NCBI RefSeq assembly: GCF_020422885.1
Contig: NZ_CP084622.1
Span: 1,817,001 to 1,881,000, forward strand
Source of the DNA: Mesobacillus sp. S13
Lineage (GTDB): Bacteria; Bacillota; Bacilli; Bacillales; Cytobacillaceae
Direction of reading: 5' to 3'
Length of the DNA stretch: 64,000 nucleotides
Translations under genes and position numbers: made by a program
Part shown: piece by piece, positions 23,027 through 32,875 of the stretch
Layout of the letters: each line of letters starts with the position of its first letter
Numbering within the stretch: the first letter of the stretch is position 1
The notes under the pieces: generated by a model
What the model saw: only the letters and a program-made list of their open reading frames with translations
Told to the model about the DNA's origin: nothing
Databases searched by the model: none

Positions 23027-23108
23027 ATTCCAGGCTCTTTTCGCACGCCTTGTTATTTGCGCAGATATTGCGCAACAGGATAAGGCAACAACGGAAAGAG
23101 TCTGGAAT
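23027..23108. repeat. 82-nt interrupted palindrome after dpaB
   Basis: Outer arms 23027-23043 and 23092-23108 are complementary over 17 bases with two wobbles. Inside them GCCTT (23047-23051) pairs with AAGGC (23082-23086). At the centre TTGCGCA (23057-23063) and TGCGCAA (23069-23075) pair perfectly around a 5-base loop. There is no T-run after it, so it is not a standard terminator. It begins a few bases after the dpaB stop. Confidence 0.65.
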
Positions 23109-23388
23109 CGTATTCAAGCCAGGAACAAGAGGTATTCAAGAAAGCTATAATCAAAGCAAATCCTGTCCCAAATACAGCCATTTTAAATTGGAAATGCTTT
23201 TCTCCGGCAGTGAAGCAAAATGTTTCTTTTCTTAATGATTGATTATGATAAAATATAGGATAATATACTAGGCGGATAGAACAAGGCGCTTGCACTTTTC
23301 TATTAGACCGCCAGTTTACTTATGTTTCAAACAACCCCAGCTAAATGCGGGATATAAAACGATAATGGTAGTGGAAGGGGAAACAGCA
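23109..23388 (+). promoter_or_regulatory. asd upstream region with a possible promoter
   Basis: AT-rich sequence near 23235-23270 offers TTGATT (23239-23244) and TAATAT (23261-23266) separated by 16 bases. The segment AAGGCGCTTGCACTTTT at 23283-23299 resembles the end of the dispersed element described at 51416-51840 and may be a relic. No lysine riboswitch or other named leader element was recognised. Confidence 0.3.
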
Positions 23389-24438
23389 ATGTCAGAGAGA
23401 AAAGGTTACCGTGTAGCAGTAGTGGGAGCAACAGGAGCAGTTGGACAGCAGATGATCCAGACGCTCGAAAGCAGGGATTTTCCTGTATCCGAGCTTTTAT
23501 TGCTTTCATCATCGAGGTCAGCTGGTACGAAGGTTCAGTATAAAGGAAATGAAATAACAGTACAGGAAGCCAAGCCTGAAAGTTTTGAAGGTGTGGATAT
23601 TGCCCTTTTCAGCGCAGGTGGTAGTGTTTCAAAGGCTCTGGCACCGGAAGCTGTAAAACGTGGTGCCATAGTTGTTGATAACACAAGTGCATTCCGCATG
23701 GATGAGAACACACCGCTTGTCGTGCCTGAAGTCAATGAGGAAGATTTGCATTCGCATAACGGAATCATTGCTAACCCGAACTGCTCTACGATTCAAATGG
23801 TTGTTGCACTCGAGCCATTGCGTAAGAAGTTCGGTTTGGAAAAGATCATCGTATCGACGTACCAGGCAGTATCGGGGGCAGGAGCAGCGGCTGTCGAGGA
23901 ATTGGAGGAACAGACTCAGGCAATTTTGAACGGCGAGGAATATGAACCAAAGATTCTTCCGGTGAAGTCAGCGGAAAAGCACTACCAAATTGCATTCAAT
24001 GCGATACCGCAGATCGATACATTCGTAGATAACGGATTCACGTATGAAGAGATGAAGATGATCAATGAAACGAAGAAAATCATGCACATGCCTGACCTGC
24101 AGGTTGCTGCAACATGCGTTAGGCTTCCGGTTGGCACAGGTCATTCCGAGTCTGTTTATATTGAGATTGGCCAGGACGGTGTTTCAGCATCAGATATTAA
24201 AGAACTTATGTCTGATGCACCAGGAGTAGTCCTTCAGGATGACCCTGCACAGCAACTCTATCCAATGCCTGCATTCTGTGTTGGTAAAAATGACGTATTT
24301 GTCGGCAGAATCAGGAAAGATCTGGACAATGAAAAAGGCTTCCATATGTGGGTCGTTTCTGACAACTTGTTAAAAGGTGCTGCATGGAACTCAGTCCAGA
24401 TTGCTGAAAGTCTTGTGAAGCTTGGCTTGGTAAAATAA
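23389..24438 (+). CDS. asd: Aspartate-semialdehyde dehydrogenase
   Basis: This enzyme reduces aspartyl phosphate to aspartate semialdehyde for lysine, diaminopimelate, threonine and methionine synthesis. The 349-aa protein has the N-terminal NADP fold ([18 protein letters not shown]). The catalytic cysteine is in NPNCSTIQM (about residue 130), and the active-site histidine is in [12 protein letters not shown] chose the ATG at 23389 because GGAAGGGG is just upstream. The frame is open for a further 33 codons but the family N-terminus starts here. Confidence 0.96.
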   Translation: MSERKGYRVAVVGATGAVGQQMIQTLESRDFPVSELLLLSSSRSAGTKVQYKGNEITVQEAKPESFEGVDIALFSAGGSVSKALAPEAVKRGAIVVDNTSAFRMDENTPLVVPEVNEEDLHSHNGIIANPNCSTIQMVVALEPLRKKFGLEKIIVSTYQAVSGAGAAAVEELEEQTQAILNGEEYEPKILPVKSAEKHYQIAFNAIPQIDTFVDNGFTYEEMKMINETKKIMHMPDLQVAATCVRLPVGTGHSESVYIEIGQDGVSASDIKELMSDAPGVVLQDDPAQQLYPMPAFCVGKNDVFVGRIRKDLDNEKGFHMWVVSDNLLKGAAWNSVQIAESLVKLGLVK

Positions 24439-24470
24439 TTGATTAATGACAGAATTTCTGAGGTGTTACG

Positions 24471-25715
24471 ATGAAAATAATCGTTCAAAAATTTGGCGGT
24501 ACATCTGTCCGGGATGAACAAAGCCGCGGCCAGGCGATGAGTCATATAAAAAACGCGATCGCTGATGGATATAAAGCGGTTGTGGTCGTTTCTGCGATGG
24601 GAAGGAAAGGGGATCCGTATGCTACAGACACCCTTCTCAGTCTTCTAGGAGGTAGTGACAGCAAAATCAGCAAGCGCGAGCATGATTTGCTGTTATCATG
24701 TGGAGAAACGATTTCCAGTGTTGTTTTTACGAATATGCTGCTCGAGAATGGGATTAGTGCGACGGCCCTTACAGGTGCCCAGGCAGGATTCAGGACAAAT
24801 AGCGAGCATACGAACGCCAGAATTCTTGATATGAAATGCGATCGGTTGTTGAGGGAGCTCGATCAGGTCGACGTGGTCGTCGTGGCTGGATTCCAGGGTG
24901 CTGCAAAAAATGGAGACGTGACAACAATCGGCCGGGGCGGCAGTGACACATCAGCTGCAGCACTTGGCGCTGCGTTAAACGCGGAATGGATTGACATCTT
25001 TACCGATGTCGAGGGAATCATGACAGCTGATCCGAGGATTGCGGAGAACGCAAGGCCTCTTTCCGTGGTCACATATACTGAGGTTTGCAATATGGCATAT
25101 CAGGGAGCCAAGGTAATCCATCCTCGTGCTGTGGAGATTGCCATGCAGGCAAAAGTTCCGATCAGAATCAGGTCCACCTATTCCGATGGCCTTGGCACGC
25201 TGGTTACGGCCCTTAATCGAGAAAATAAAGGAACTGACATTAAGGAAAGGCCTGTAACGGGAATTGCGCATGTTTCAAATGTCAGCCAGATTAAGGTTTT
25301 TGCTAAAAAAGACCAATATAATCTCCAATCAGAAGTTTTCAAGGCAATGGCAAATGAAAACATCAGTGTAGATTTTATCAATATTTCTCCAAACGGAGTG
25401 GTCTACACGGTTCTTGATGAAATGACCAACCGGGCGGCAAGGGTGTTGGAAGGCTTGGGGCACACGCCGCAAATTGAGAAGCATTGCGCAAAGGTCTCTG
25501 TCGTCGGAGCAGGAATGGCAGGAGTACCAGGAGTAACTTCGAAAATTGTAACTGCTTTATCAGAAAAAGGCATTCGCATACTTCAATCCGCTGACAGCCA
25601 TACAACCATTTGGGTGTTGGTGAAACAGGAGGATTTAGGAAAGGCAGTAAATGCGTTACATGATGCCTTCCAGCTCGAGGAAGAAACAGCAGATTTCGAG
25701 CGTCAAGACATATAA
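24471..25715 (+). CDS. dapG: Aspartokinase (DapG type)
   Basis: This kinase phosphorylates aspartate, the first step of the aspartate pathway. The 414-aa protein starts with the family motif VQKFGGTSV. It has the GRGGSDTSAAALGAAL and FTDVEGIMTADPRI motifs, followed by two C-terminal ACT domains (from about residue 270, SQIKVFAKKDQYNLQ) for allosteric control. In Bacillus this isozyme is inhibited by diaminopimelate. The asd-dapG-dapA order is preserved. The ATG follows GAGGTG. Confidence 0.95.
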   Translation: MKIIVQKFGGTSVRDEQSRGQAMSHIKNAIADGYKAVVVVSAMGRKGDPYATDTLLSLLGGSDSKISKREHDLLLSCGETISSVVFTNMLLENGISATALTGAQAGFRTNSEHTNARILDMKCDRLLRELDQVDVVVVAGFQGAAKNGDVTTIGRGGSDTSAAALGAALNAEWIDIFTDVEGIMTADPRIAENARPLSVVTYTEVCNMAYQGAKVIHPRAVEIAMQAKVPIRIRSTYSDGLGTLVTALNRENKGTDIKERPVTGIAHVSNVSQIKVFAKKDQYNLQSEVFKAMANENISVDFINISPNGVVYTVLDEMTNRAARVLEGLGHTPQIEKHCAKVSVVGAGMAGVPGVTSKIVTALSEKGIRILQSADSHTTIWVLVKQEDLGKAVNALHDAFQLEEETADFERQDI

Positions 25716-25774
25716 AAAGATTTTGCTTCCCAGCACTGGCTGTCGGAAGCCTTTCAGAAGAGGAGTGAACAGGA

Positions 25775-26641
25775 ATGGTTCAATTCGGAAGAGTATCCAC
25801 AGCAATGGTGACCCCGTTTGATCACAAAGGTCACATTGATTTCGCTAAAACGACACAGCTAGTTAACCATTTGATTGATAACGGTACAGATTCACTTGTA
25901 GTTGCAGGGACAACTGGTGAATCCCCGACTCTTTCCAAAGAAGAGAAAATCGCATTATTCCAGCATGTCGTAAAGGTTGTAGACAAGAGGGTGCCTGTCA
26001 TTGCAGGAACAGGCAGCAATAACACATATGCCACCATCGAATTGACAAAAAAGGCAGAAGAAATTGGTGTAGACGCGATCATGATCGTAGCACCATACTA
26101 CAACAAGCCAAACCAGGAAGGTTTATATCAGCACTTTAAAGCGGCAGCAGAAGCTACAACACTTCCAGTGATGGTTTATAATATTCCAGGAAGATCAGTC
26201 GTGAATATCCTGCCCGAAACAGTGATTAAACTGGCTGAAATCCCGAATGTGGTCGCGGTAAAGGAAGCTAGTGGTGACTTGAATGCCATGGCTAAAATCA
26301 TTGCAAATACACCAGAAGACTTCCTTTTATACAGTGGAGATGACGGATTGACTCTGCCGGTCCTCGCAATCGGCGGTACAGGAATTGTCTCTGTAGCTTC
26401 ACATGTAATTGGAAACGAGATGCAAGCAATGGTCGATGCTTTCTTCAGCGGAAGAAATGCGGACGCTGCAAAAATGCATCAGCGCTTGCTCCCGGTCATG
26501 GAAGGACTGTTCGCTGCTCCAAGCCCGGCACCTGTCAAAACGGCATTGCAGCTTAAAGGACTCGATGTCGGTTCCGTTCGTTTGCCAATGGTGCCTTTGA
26601 CAGAACAAGAAAGATCAGCGGTAGCTAAACTATTCCAATAA
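25775..26641 (+). CDS. dapA: 4-hydroxy-tetrahydrodipicolinate synthase
   Basis: DapA condenses pyruvate with aspartate semialdehyde. The product feeds lysine, peptidoglycan diaminopimelate and, through DpaAB, spore dipicolinate. The 288-aa TIM barrel contains VVAGTTGESPTLS, the YNIPGRSVVNI segment with the active-site tyrosine, and the Schiff-base lysine in VAVKEASGDL (about residue 162). The ATG follows AGAGGAGTGA. A strong terminator follows. Confidence 0.97.
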   Translation: MVQFGRVSTAMVTPFDHKGHIDFAKTTQLVNHLIDNGTDSLVVAGTTGESPTLSKEEKIALFQHVVKVVDKRVPVIAGTGSNNTYATIELTKKAEEIGVDAIMIVAPYYNKPNQEGLYQHFKAAAEATTLPVMVYNIPGRSVVNILPETVIKLAEIPNVVAVKEASGDLNAMAKIIANTPEDFLLYSGDDGLTLPVLAIGGTGIVSVASHVIGNEMQAMVDAFFSGRNADAAKMHQRLLPVMEGLFAAPSPAPVKTALQLKGLDVGSVRLPMVPLTEQERSAVAKLFQ

Positions 26642-26646
26642 ATCTT

Positions 26647-26677
26647 AAGGCCAGCCTCTCGGGTTGGCCTTTTTTAT
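26647..26677 (+). terminator. Terminator of the asd-dapG-dapA operon
   Basis: AAGGCCAGCC and GGTTGGCCTT form a 10-bp stem (one wobble) with a 5-base loop, followed by TTTTTTAT. Confidence 0.9.
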
Positions 26678-26704
26678 ATGGAAGTAAAAGCAAACCCCGA
26701 CATA

Positions 26705-27118
26705 GCCCGAAAACTGAATAGCAAATCCAGAACGGTAAAGCAGACTCCCTGGACTGCCCGAAAACTTAATTCCAATGCCCAAATGGTAAAAGAAGAGTCC
26801 CTGCATTGTCCGAAAACTTAATTCCAATGCCCAAACGGAAAAGCAGAGTCCATGCATTGCCCGAAAACTGGATTCCGAAGCTCGAACGGTAAAAGCAGAG
26901 CCGCTGCATTGCCCGAAAACTGGATTCCGAAGCTCAAACGGTAAAAGCAGAGTCGCTGCATTGCCCGAAAACTGGATTCCGAAGCTCAAACGGTAAAAGC
27001 AGAGCCGCTGCATTGCCCGAAAACTGAATTCCGAAGCTCAAACGGTAAAAGCAGAGCTGCTGCATTACCCGAAAACTGAATTCCAAAGCCCAAGCGGTAA
27101 AAGCAGAGTCCCTGCTAC
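26705..27118. repeat. Tandem array of eight 52-bp units
   Basis: Eight imperfect head-to-tail copies begin at 26705, 26756, 26808, 26859, 26911, 26963, 27015 and 27067, with spacings of 51 or 52 bases. Each copy starts with GCCCGAAAACT (or close) and contains an AACGGTAAAAGCAGAG block. The central copies (26859-27066) are nearly identical; the outer ones have drifted. The period is not a multiple of three, so the array is not a repeated protein motif. It lies between the dapA terminator and the rnjB promoter. Confidence 0.92.
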
Positions 27119-27203
27119 AATAAAGAAAAAATGCAAGAGGAAGCAGTGATTATTGAAGATAGTGAAGGGGCTTAGTTCATACATGAGAGGCGGTTGAATA
27201 AAG

Positions 27204-27233
27204 TTGTAAAGATTTTCTATCATCAAGTATAAT
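27204..27233 (+). promoter_or_regulatory. Predicted sigma-A promoter of rnjB
   Basis: TTGTAA (27204-27209) and a perfect TATAAT (27228-27233) are separated by 18 bases, 52 bases before the start codon. Confidence 0.6.
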
Positions 27234-27284
27234 GATTTTAACTGATGATGGTTCGGAATATTACAACACAGGAGGAGCACGGAA

Positions 27285-28952
27285 TTGATAGCGAAAAACG
27301 AGAGTATTAAAATCATTCCACTTGGTGGAGTAGGGGAAATGGGAAAGAATATGTACATCACTGAAGTGGACGGTGATATTTTTGTAGTTGATGTGGGATT
27401 GATGTTTCCTGAGGATGAGATGCTTGGGATTGATGTGGTCATACCCGATTTTACATATTTGGTTTTGAATAGGGACAGGGTCAAAGCGATTTTCCTTACG
27501 CACGGGCATGAAGATCATATTGGTGCTTTATCCTATTTATTACGCAAAATGAATATACCGGTTTATGGAACAAAGCTAACAATCGCTCTGGCAAAGGAGA
27601 AAATGAGAGAGCAGGATTTCACTGGTTCTGTTGACTTCCATGAAATTAATTCAGATACAATAGTGGATTTTGACAAAGTGTCTGTTTCCTTTTTTAAAAC
27701 CAATCACAGCATCCCTGGTTCAGTCGGCATCAGCATTCTTACATCAGACGGTGCAATCGTACATACAGGGGACTTTAAATTTGACCAGGCAGCAGCACCA
27801 CTATACAAACCTGAAATAGGCAAGATGGCTTCAATAGGTGAAAAAGGTGTGCTCTGTCTGCTTTCCGACAGTACCGAGGCTGAAAGACCCGGGCATACAC
27901 CTTCAGAATCAACCGTGATCGCTGAACTATCCAACGTTTTTTATAATGCAGAGGGCAGGATCATTGCTGCATGCTTCGCATCTGACCTTAACAGAATCCA
28001 GCACCTCTTTAACAGCGCATATGCTAACGACCGTAAAGTGGCAGTGGTAGGAAATAGCTTGAAACGTGTATATGACATCGCATTGCAGCTCGGCTACTTA
28101 CAGGTTGAAGAAGATCTCATCATATCGGTTAATGATTTAAAGGATTATGATAACAGCCAGGTGGTGATTTTAACCACAGGAAGTCAGGGGGAGCCAATAG
28201 AAGCTTTGCAGAAAATGGCTAAACAAGTGCATCCTCAGGTGAACATCCTGGCAGGTGACACTGTATTGTTTGCTGCTTCACCTTTAAGGGGAAGTGAAGT
28301 TTTTATTTACAAGACGATTGATATGCTTTACCGAGCCGGTGCGAATGTAGTAACCAGCAAAAATAGTGTCCAGGTCTCTAGCCATGGAAGTCAGGAAGAA
28401 TTGAAATTCATGATCAATCTGATGAATCCTAAATACTTCATTCCTGTACATGGCGAATACAAAATGCTGAAGGCCCATAAAAAACTAGCTCAATTTTGCG
28501 GCATCCCGGAAGAAAATATTTTCATCCCTGATCGCGGAGACGTGATTGAAATTTCAGGCGGGAAATTAAAGTTCACAGAGAAGGTACCGGCCGGGAATAC
28601 ATTGATCGATGGAATTGGGATTGGAGATGTAGGCAACATTGTTCTCCGAGATCGAAGGCTGCTATCGCAGGACGGTGTCTTACTTGTAGTTGTCACATTG
28701 AATAAAACCGACAGGAGGATTCTTGCTGGACCAGAAATTATATCGCGCGGCTTCGTCTATGTTCGTGAATCAGAGAAGCTGATGACCGATTCTGCTGCAC
28801 TTGTAAGAGAAATCGTCGAGCAAAATGCCAACAAAGGCTCTTTCGATTGGAATAGTTTAAAACAAGACATCCGAGACTCACTTCACCAATATTTATATGA
28901 AAAAACAAAACGCCGTCCAATGATCATGCCGATCATCATGGAGGTTAAATAA
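27285..28952 (+). CDS. rnjB: Ribonuclease J2
   Basis: RNase J2 is a beta-CASP metallo-beta-lactamase-fold ribonuclease. It pairs with RNase J1 in RNA processing and 5'-3' decay. The 555-aa protein has the metal motif HGHEDHIGA (about residue 75), a beta-CASP domain, the HGEYKMLKAHKKLA segment and a C-terminal domain. I assign J2 rather than J1 from position: in B. subtilis rnjB follows dapA and precedes tepA. The TTG start at 27285 follows GGAGGAG by 7 bases. Confidence 0.92.
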   Translation: MIAKNESIKIIPLGGVGEMGKNMYITEVDGDIFVVDVGLMFPEDEMLGIDVVIPDFTYLVLNRDRVKAIFLTHGHEDHIGALSYLLRKMNIPVYGTKLTIALAKEKMREQDFTGSVDFHEINSDTIVDFDKVSVSFFKTNHSIPGSVGISILTSDGAIVHTGDFKFDQAAAPLYKPEIGKMASIGEKGVLCLLSDSTEAERPGHTPSESTVIAELSNVFYNAEGRIIAACFASDLNRIQHLFNSAYANDRKVAVVGNSLKRVYDIALQLGYLQVEEDLIISVNDLKDYDNSQVVILTTGSQGEPIEALQKMAKQVHPQVNILAGDTVLFAASPLRGSEVFIYKTIDMLYRAGANVVTSKNSVQVSSHGSQEELKFMINLMNPKYFIPVHGEYKMLKAHKKLAQFCGIPEENIFIPDRGDVIEISGGKLKFTEKVPAGNTLIDGIGIGDVGNIVLRDRRLLSQDGVLLVVVTLNKTDRRILAGPEIISRGFVYVRESEKLMTDSAALVREIVEQNANKGSFDWNSLKQDIRDSLHQYLYEKTKRRPMIMPIIMEVK

Positions 28953-28960
28953 TTCTGATA

Positions 28961-28993
28961 AGATACTGGATCAAACACCAGTATCTTTTTTTT
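28961..28993 (+). terminator. Terminator after rnjB
   Basis: AGATACTGG and CCAGTATCT pair around an 8-base loop and are followed by a run of nine or more T residues. Confidence 0.9.
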
Positions 28994-29090
28994 TGCTTTC
29001 CGATTTTATTCTTCAGTCACCTTTGGGCGCGGAATGAAATTGATGATGATGTTCATACTAAAATTATCATGCCTGAAGGGAGCATAAAGG

Positions 29091-29843
29091 ATGGATAACG
29101 ATATAAATAAATTCAGTTCTGAAAACCAGGAGGGCCAGCAGGGGGATAAGGAGAACAAACCATCAGGCCTTCTTGAAAAGATTCAGCAGCTTGGTCAGAC
29201 AAATGTCCCCCAGCTATCGCAGGATTCGAAGATCCATTGTTTGACCATCGTTGGACAAATTGAGGGACATATGCAGCTTCCGCCACATAATAAAACGACA
29301 AAATATGAACATTTGATTCCACAGCTTGTTGCAATTGAACAAAACCAGAATATTGAAGGGTTACTTGTCATTCTTAATACAGTTGGCGGGGATGTGGAAG
29401 CAGGGCTGGCAATTTCGGAAATGCTGGCATCACTTTCTAAGCCGACCGTTTCCATCGTACTTGGCGGCGGTCATTCCATCGGAGTGCCAATAGCAGTTTC
29501 CTGTGATTATTCGTTCATTGCAGAGACCGCGACAATGACAATTCATCCAGTCAGGCTGACTGGACTCGTAATCGGCGTTCCACAAACATTTGAATACCTC
29601 GATAAAATGCAGGATAGAGTTGTGAATTTTGTTACGAAGCATTCCAACATTACTGAAGAAACATTCAAAGAGTTGATGTTTGCCAAAGGCAACCTGACTA
29701 GGGATATCGGAACGAATGTTGTCGGCCATGATGCAGTCCAGACTGGTTTGATCCATGAAGTCGGGGGAATAGGGCAGGCGATGAAAAAGTTAAATGAATT
29801 AATTGATATGAATAAACAAGAGTCAGAAGTGATTGTACAATGA
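29091..29843 (+). CDS. tepA: ClpP-class serine protease family protein TepA
   Basis: This 250-aa protein has the ClpP/crotonase-type fold and is called translocation-enhancing protein in B. subtilis. After a polar N-terminus of about 55 residues, the fold has [16 protein letters not shown] (oxyanion region), then [15 protein letters not shown], where the serine aligns with the nucleophile, and a histidine in [13 protein letters not shown]. The substrate is uncertain. The ATG follows GAAGGGAG. It overlaps ylzJ by 4 bases. Confidence 0.9.
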   Translation: MDNDINKFSSENQEGQQGDKENKPSGLLEKIQQLGQTNVPQLSQDSKIHCLTIVGQIEGHMQLPPHNKTTKYEHLIPQLVAIEQNQNIEGLLVILNTVGGDVEAGLAISEMLASLSKPTVSIVLGGGHSIGVPIAVSCDYSFIAETATMTIHPVRLTGLVIGVPQTFEYLDKMQDRVVNFVTKHSNITEETFKELMFAKGNLTRDIGTNVVGHDAVQTGLIHEVGGIGQAMKKLNELIDMNKQESEVIVQ

Positions 29844-30052
29844 TCCTCTATACGATGATGCCGCATGAACAGGTATTCCCGCCAAGTGAAGAGGCAGCCG
29901 TTAACCAGGTCATGATCAGCTATAATGGAATTCCTATCATGGCTGAATATACAGAGAATCATGAGTACCGGGTAGTCAGAGTAATGAGTACCGACCCTAA
30001 CCATTATATGGAAACATCTTGTTTGCCTGGTTCTACCATTACTCTCTCTTAG
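29840..30052 (+). CDS. ylzJ: YlzJ-like small protein
   Basis: This 70-aa protein of unknown function is conserved between tepA and spoIIIE in Bacillus. The family pattern is [14 protein letters not shown] followed by MSTDPNHYM and a short end. Its ATG overlaps the tepA stop, so it is translationally coupled. No membrane segment or catalytic motif is visible. Confidence 0.85.
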   Translation: MILYTMMPHEQVFPPSEEAAVNQVMISYNGIPIMAEYTENHEYRVVRVMSTDPNHYMETSCLPGSTITLS

Positions 30053-30156
30053 GTACTTATTGAATTGACCTTTTAAGCACAATAAAAAGCTGTGTAAAAA
30101 GAGCATCGCCCCGTCTATTTTTAATAAATCGATTGTGCCGTTTCAACTGGCAAATA

Positions 30157-30165
30157 TGATATAAT
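30157..30165 (+). promoter_or_regulatory. Extended -10 promoter upstream of spoIIIE
   Basis: TGATATAAT is a perfect extended -10 element (TGnTATAAT). No good -35 sequence lies 17 bases upstream, as is common for this promoter type. Transcription would start near 30172. Confidence 0.55.
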
Positions 30166-30183
30166 ATGGATACACTAAAGCAT

Positions 30184-30213
30184 CAGCAGCCGAATAAGGC
30201 TGCTTTTCTTCTT
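30184..30213 (+). terminator. Terminator-like hairpin in the spoIIIE leader
   Basis: AGCAGCC and GGCTGCT pair around GAATAA, followed by TTTCTTCTTATT. It lies only some 15 bases downstream of the predicted transcription start and about 70 bases before spoIIIE. Confidence 0.65.
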
Positions 30214-30280
30214 ATTAAAGTTTGAAGAATAAGCTAGTTGATTATGCTGATAGTGAAGCTATAAAAGTTCAGGTGATAAA

Positions 30281-32614
30281 ATGGCCAAAAAGAAAAGACG
30301 GCAATCGAGAAAGAAGAATACATTGAAAACAACTGTTCAATATGAACTTGCCGGGTTAGCGCTGCTCGCATTAGCGATCATAGCGATGGCGGATTTGGGA
30401 GCGGTCGGAGGAGCGGTCGTGATGTTCTTCCGATTTTTCTTCGGAGAATGGTATATGCTCAGTCTCGTAGGGCTGGTCGTGTTCAGTATTTTCATCATGT
30501 GGAAACGAAGCCTGCCTTTTATATTCCACACTAAATTAATTGGTACATATCTGATAATAAGTGCAATCCTGCTATTAAGCCATGTGACATTATTCGAACT
30601 TTTATCCAATGGCGGCAAGTTTGAGGATCCAAGTGTCATTAAAAACACTTTCGAATTATATGTGATGGAGGCAAAAGGAGAGACAAGCACGAATGATCTC
30701 GGAGGCGGGATGATCGGGGCTGTGATGTTTGCGCTGTTTTACTTTTTGTTTGATGCAGCCGGATCTCAGCTGATTGCCTTCCTGCTAATCATTATTGGCG
30801 CCATTCTTGTCACAGGCAAAACATTCAGTGAGGTTGCCGGAAAAATCCTGACACCAATCGGCAGTTTTATCAGAGAACAATGGTTTTCATTCATTGAAGA
30901 CCTTAAACAATGGAAAGAAAATCAACAACATAAAAAGACAGAAAGACAACAGGCAAAACAGGCTGAAAATGAGAGCAGCCAGGCAGTTGCTAAGCAAGCG
31001 CCAGCTGAAAAAACGATCGAACTTGCTGATGAGCCAGCCCCTGAGCCTATCATCTCCAGCTTTGCGGAGCGAGCTTACGCAAATCCTGCTGATTCTCAAC
31101 AACAGCAGCCAGAAAAGAAAGCTAAAGCTGCAAGTGACACCGAAGACGAGGCAGAAGAGTTGCCGCAGAACATTACTTTTACTGAAGTTGAAAATACCTC
31201 GTATGAACTTCCGCCAATCGATATATTGAAGCTTCCGAATAAAACGGATCAAAGCGGAGAATATGAAATGATTCACGCGAATGCGGCCAAGCTTGAACGC
31301 ACATTCCACAGCTTCGGGGTAAAAGCAAGAGTGACCCAAGTTCATCTGGGACCAGCGGTAACGAAATATGAAGTTCACCCTGATGTCGGTGTCAAGGTAA
31401 GCAGAATTGTCAGCCTTAATGATGATTTGGCACTGGCATTGGCAGCAAAGGATATCAGGATTGAAGCTCCGATACCGGGAAAGTCAGCAATTGGTATAGA
31501 AGTTCCGAATTCTGAAGTTGCAATGGTTTCTTTACGGGAAGTAATCGAATCGAAGCAGCATAACAAACCAGGATCCAAACTCCAAATTGGTTTGGGCCGT
31601 GATATTACGGGTGAAGCAGTGCTTGCCGAACTGAATAAAATGCCTCACCTTCTTGTTGCCGGTGCTACCGGAAGCGGAAAGAGTGTGTGTATTAACGGTA
31701 TTATCACCAGCATCTTGATGAAGGCAAAGCCCCATGAAGTCAAATTGATGATGATTGACCCTAAGATGGTAGAGTTAAATGTATATAATGGTGTTCCGCA
31801 TCTGCTGGCCCCGGTTGTGACCGATGCCAAGAAAGCATCGCAGGCACTCAAAAAAGTGGTCAGTGAGATGGAAAGGCGCTATGAGCTCTTCTCACACACG
31901 GGTACAAGGAATATCGAAGGCTACAATGAATATATCAAGAGATATAATAGCGAGGAAGAAGCAAACCAGCCACTGCTTCCATTCATCGTAGTAATTGTCG
32001 ATGAGCTGGCAGACTTGATGATGGTTGCGTCCTCTGATGTTGAAGATTCTATCACGAGGCTGGCACAGATGGCACGTGCTGCCGGAATCCATTTGATCAT
32101 AGCTACACAGAGACCATCTGTTGATGTCATTACAGGGGTTATCAAAGCGAATATTCCTTCAAGAATTGCATTTGCTGTTTCCTCGATGACAGACTCAAGG
32201 ACGATTCTAGATATGGGCGGTGCAGAGAAACTGCTTGGAAGAGGGGACATGCTGTTCCTGCCTGTTGGGGCGTCAAAGCCTGTGAGGGTGCAGGGAGCAT
32301 TCTTATCGGATGAAGAGGTAGAAGAGGTTGTAAACTACGTCATTGGCCAGCAGAAAGCACAGTATCAAGAAGAAATGATCCCAGAGGATGTTCCAGAGAA
32401 CACATCAGAGGTAGAGGATGAATTGTACGGAGATGCCGTCGATCTTGTAGTGGAAATGCAAACCGCTTCTGTTTCTATGCTTCAAAGAAGGTTCAGGATT
32501 GGATATTCTCGTGCAGCAAGACTGATCGATGAAATGGAGCTGCGTGGTGTCGTTGGGCCTTATGAAGGAAGCAAGCCGCGTACCGTCCTAGTGGCTAAGT
32601 CCGAAGAGGCATAA
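30281..32614 (+). CDS. spoIIIE: DNA translocase SpoIIIE/FtsK
   Basis: This membrane-anchored ATPase pumps the chromosome into the forespore and clears DNA from division septa. The 777-aa protein has four membrane segments in the first 180 residues. A charged, glutamine-rich linker covers about 205-310, followed by the FtsK motor with Walker A GATGSGKS (about residue 463) and Walker [14 protein letters not shown]. The C-terminal winged-helix gamma domain ([19 protein letters not shown]) reads polarity sequences in DNA. The position after ylzJ and before ymfC is that of spoIIIE in B. subtilis. Confidence 0.96.
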   Translation: MAKKKRRQSRKKNTLKTTVQYELAGLALLALAIIAMADLGAVGGAVVMFFRFFFGEWYMLSLVGLVVFSIFIMWKRSLPFIFHTKLIGTYLIISAILLLSHVTLFELLSNGGKFEDPSVIKNTFELYVMEAKGETSTNDLGGGMIGAVMFALFYFLFDAAGSQLIAFLLIIIGAILVTGKTFSEVAGKILTPIGSFIREQWFSFIEDLKQWKENQQHKKTERQQAKQAENESSQAVAKQAPAEKTIELADEPAPEPIISSFAERAYANPADSQQQQPEKKAKAASDTEDEAEELPQNITFTEVENTSYELPPIDILKLPNKTDQSGEYEMIHANAAKLERTFHSFGVKARVTQVHLGPAVTKYEVHPDVGVKVSRIVSLNDDLALALAAKDIRIEAPIPGKSAIGIEVPNSEVAMVSLREVIESKQHNKPGSKLQIGLGRDITGEAVLAELNKMPHLLVAGATGSGKSVCINGIITSILMKAKPHEVKLMMIDPKMVELNVYNGVPHLLAPVVTDAKKASQALKKVVSEMERRYELFSHTGTRNIEGYNEYIKRYNSEEEANQPLLPFIVVIVDELADLMMVASSDVEDSITRLAQMARAAGIHLIIATQRPSVDVITGVIKANIPSRIAFAVSSMTDSRTILDMGGAEKLLGRGDMLFLPVGASKPVRVQGAFLSDEEVEEVVNYVIGQQKAQYQEEMIPEDVPENTSEVEDELYGDAVDLVVEMQTASVSMLQRRFRIGYSRAARLIDEMELRGVVGPYEGSKPRTVLVAKSEEA

Positions 32615-32634
32615 CATCATACATCTGAAAAGAC

Positions 32635-32662
32635 AAAAGTCGGGTGATCACACCCGACTTTT
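32635..32662 (+). terminator. Terminator after spoIIIE
   Basis: AAAAGTCGGGTG and CACCCGACTTTT form a 12-bp perfect stem around ATCA, followed by T residues. Confidence 0.92.
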
Positions 32663-32842
32663 TCTGTGTTTGCAGGATAATATTCCTATAGGTCAAATAA
32701 TAGTGTCATACTATTAAAACCGTTTGCAAAAACTAATTATAGCAAAAATATAGGTTTATCGTCCCGGAAAAAGTGACAATTTTGGTCAATCTAGCTTTTT
32801 TCGACAAATTGTTGAAACACTATTTATTTATCTCGAAAAAAG

Positions 32843-32851
32843 TGTTATAGT
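32843..32851 (+). promoter_or_regulatory. Extended -10 promoter of ymfC
   Basis: TGTTATAGT matches the extended -10 pattern. The expected -35 position (32823-32828) reads TTTATT and is weak. Transcription would begin near 32858, just before the palindromic operator. Confidence 0.45.
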
Positions 32852-32875
32852 ATTTTCGATTAGTAGGAATGCTAT

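Noticed and set aside
23109..23388. Lysine riboswitch or T-box leader for the asd-dapG-dapA operon
   Set aside because: No L-box or T-box conserved sequence was found in the leader, and no terminator/antiterminator pair precedes asd.
26645..27013. 122-codon open frame on the minus strand across the 52-bp array
   Set aside because: The repeat period is not a multiple of three, so the frame reads the repeat in shifting phases. There is no ribosome binding site, and the frame runs through the dapA terminator.
26705..27118. CRISPR array
   Set aside because: Units are directly adjacent with no variable spacers, the whole unit is conserved, and no cas gene is in the window.
29543..30106. 187-codon minus-strand open frame over tepA and ylzJ
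   Set aside because: It is antisense to two conserved genes and lacks a ribosome binding site.
32715..32728. cre site upstream of ymfC
   Set aside because: The reverse complement of CCGTTTGCAAA matches only about 11 of 14 cre positions, clearly weaker than the site at 33661.
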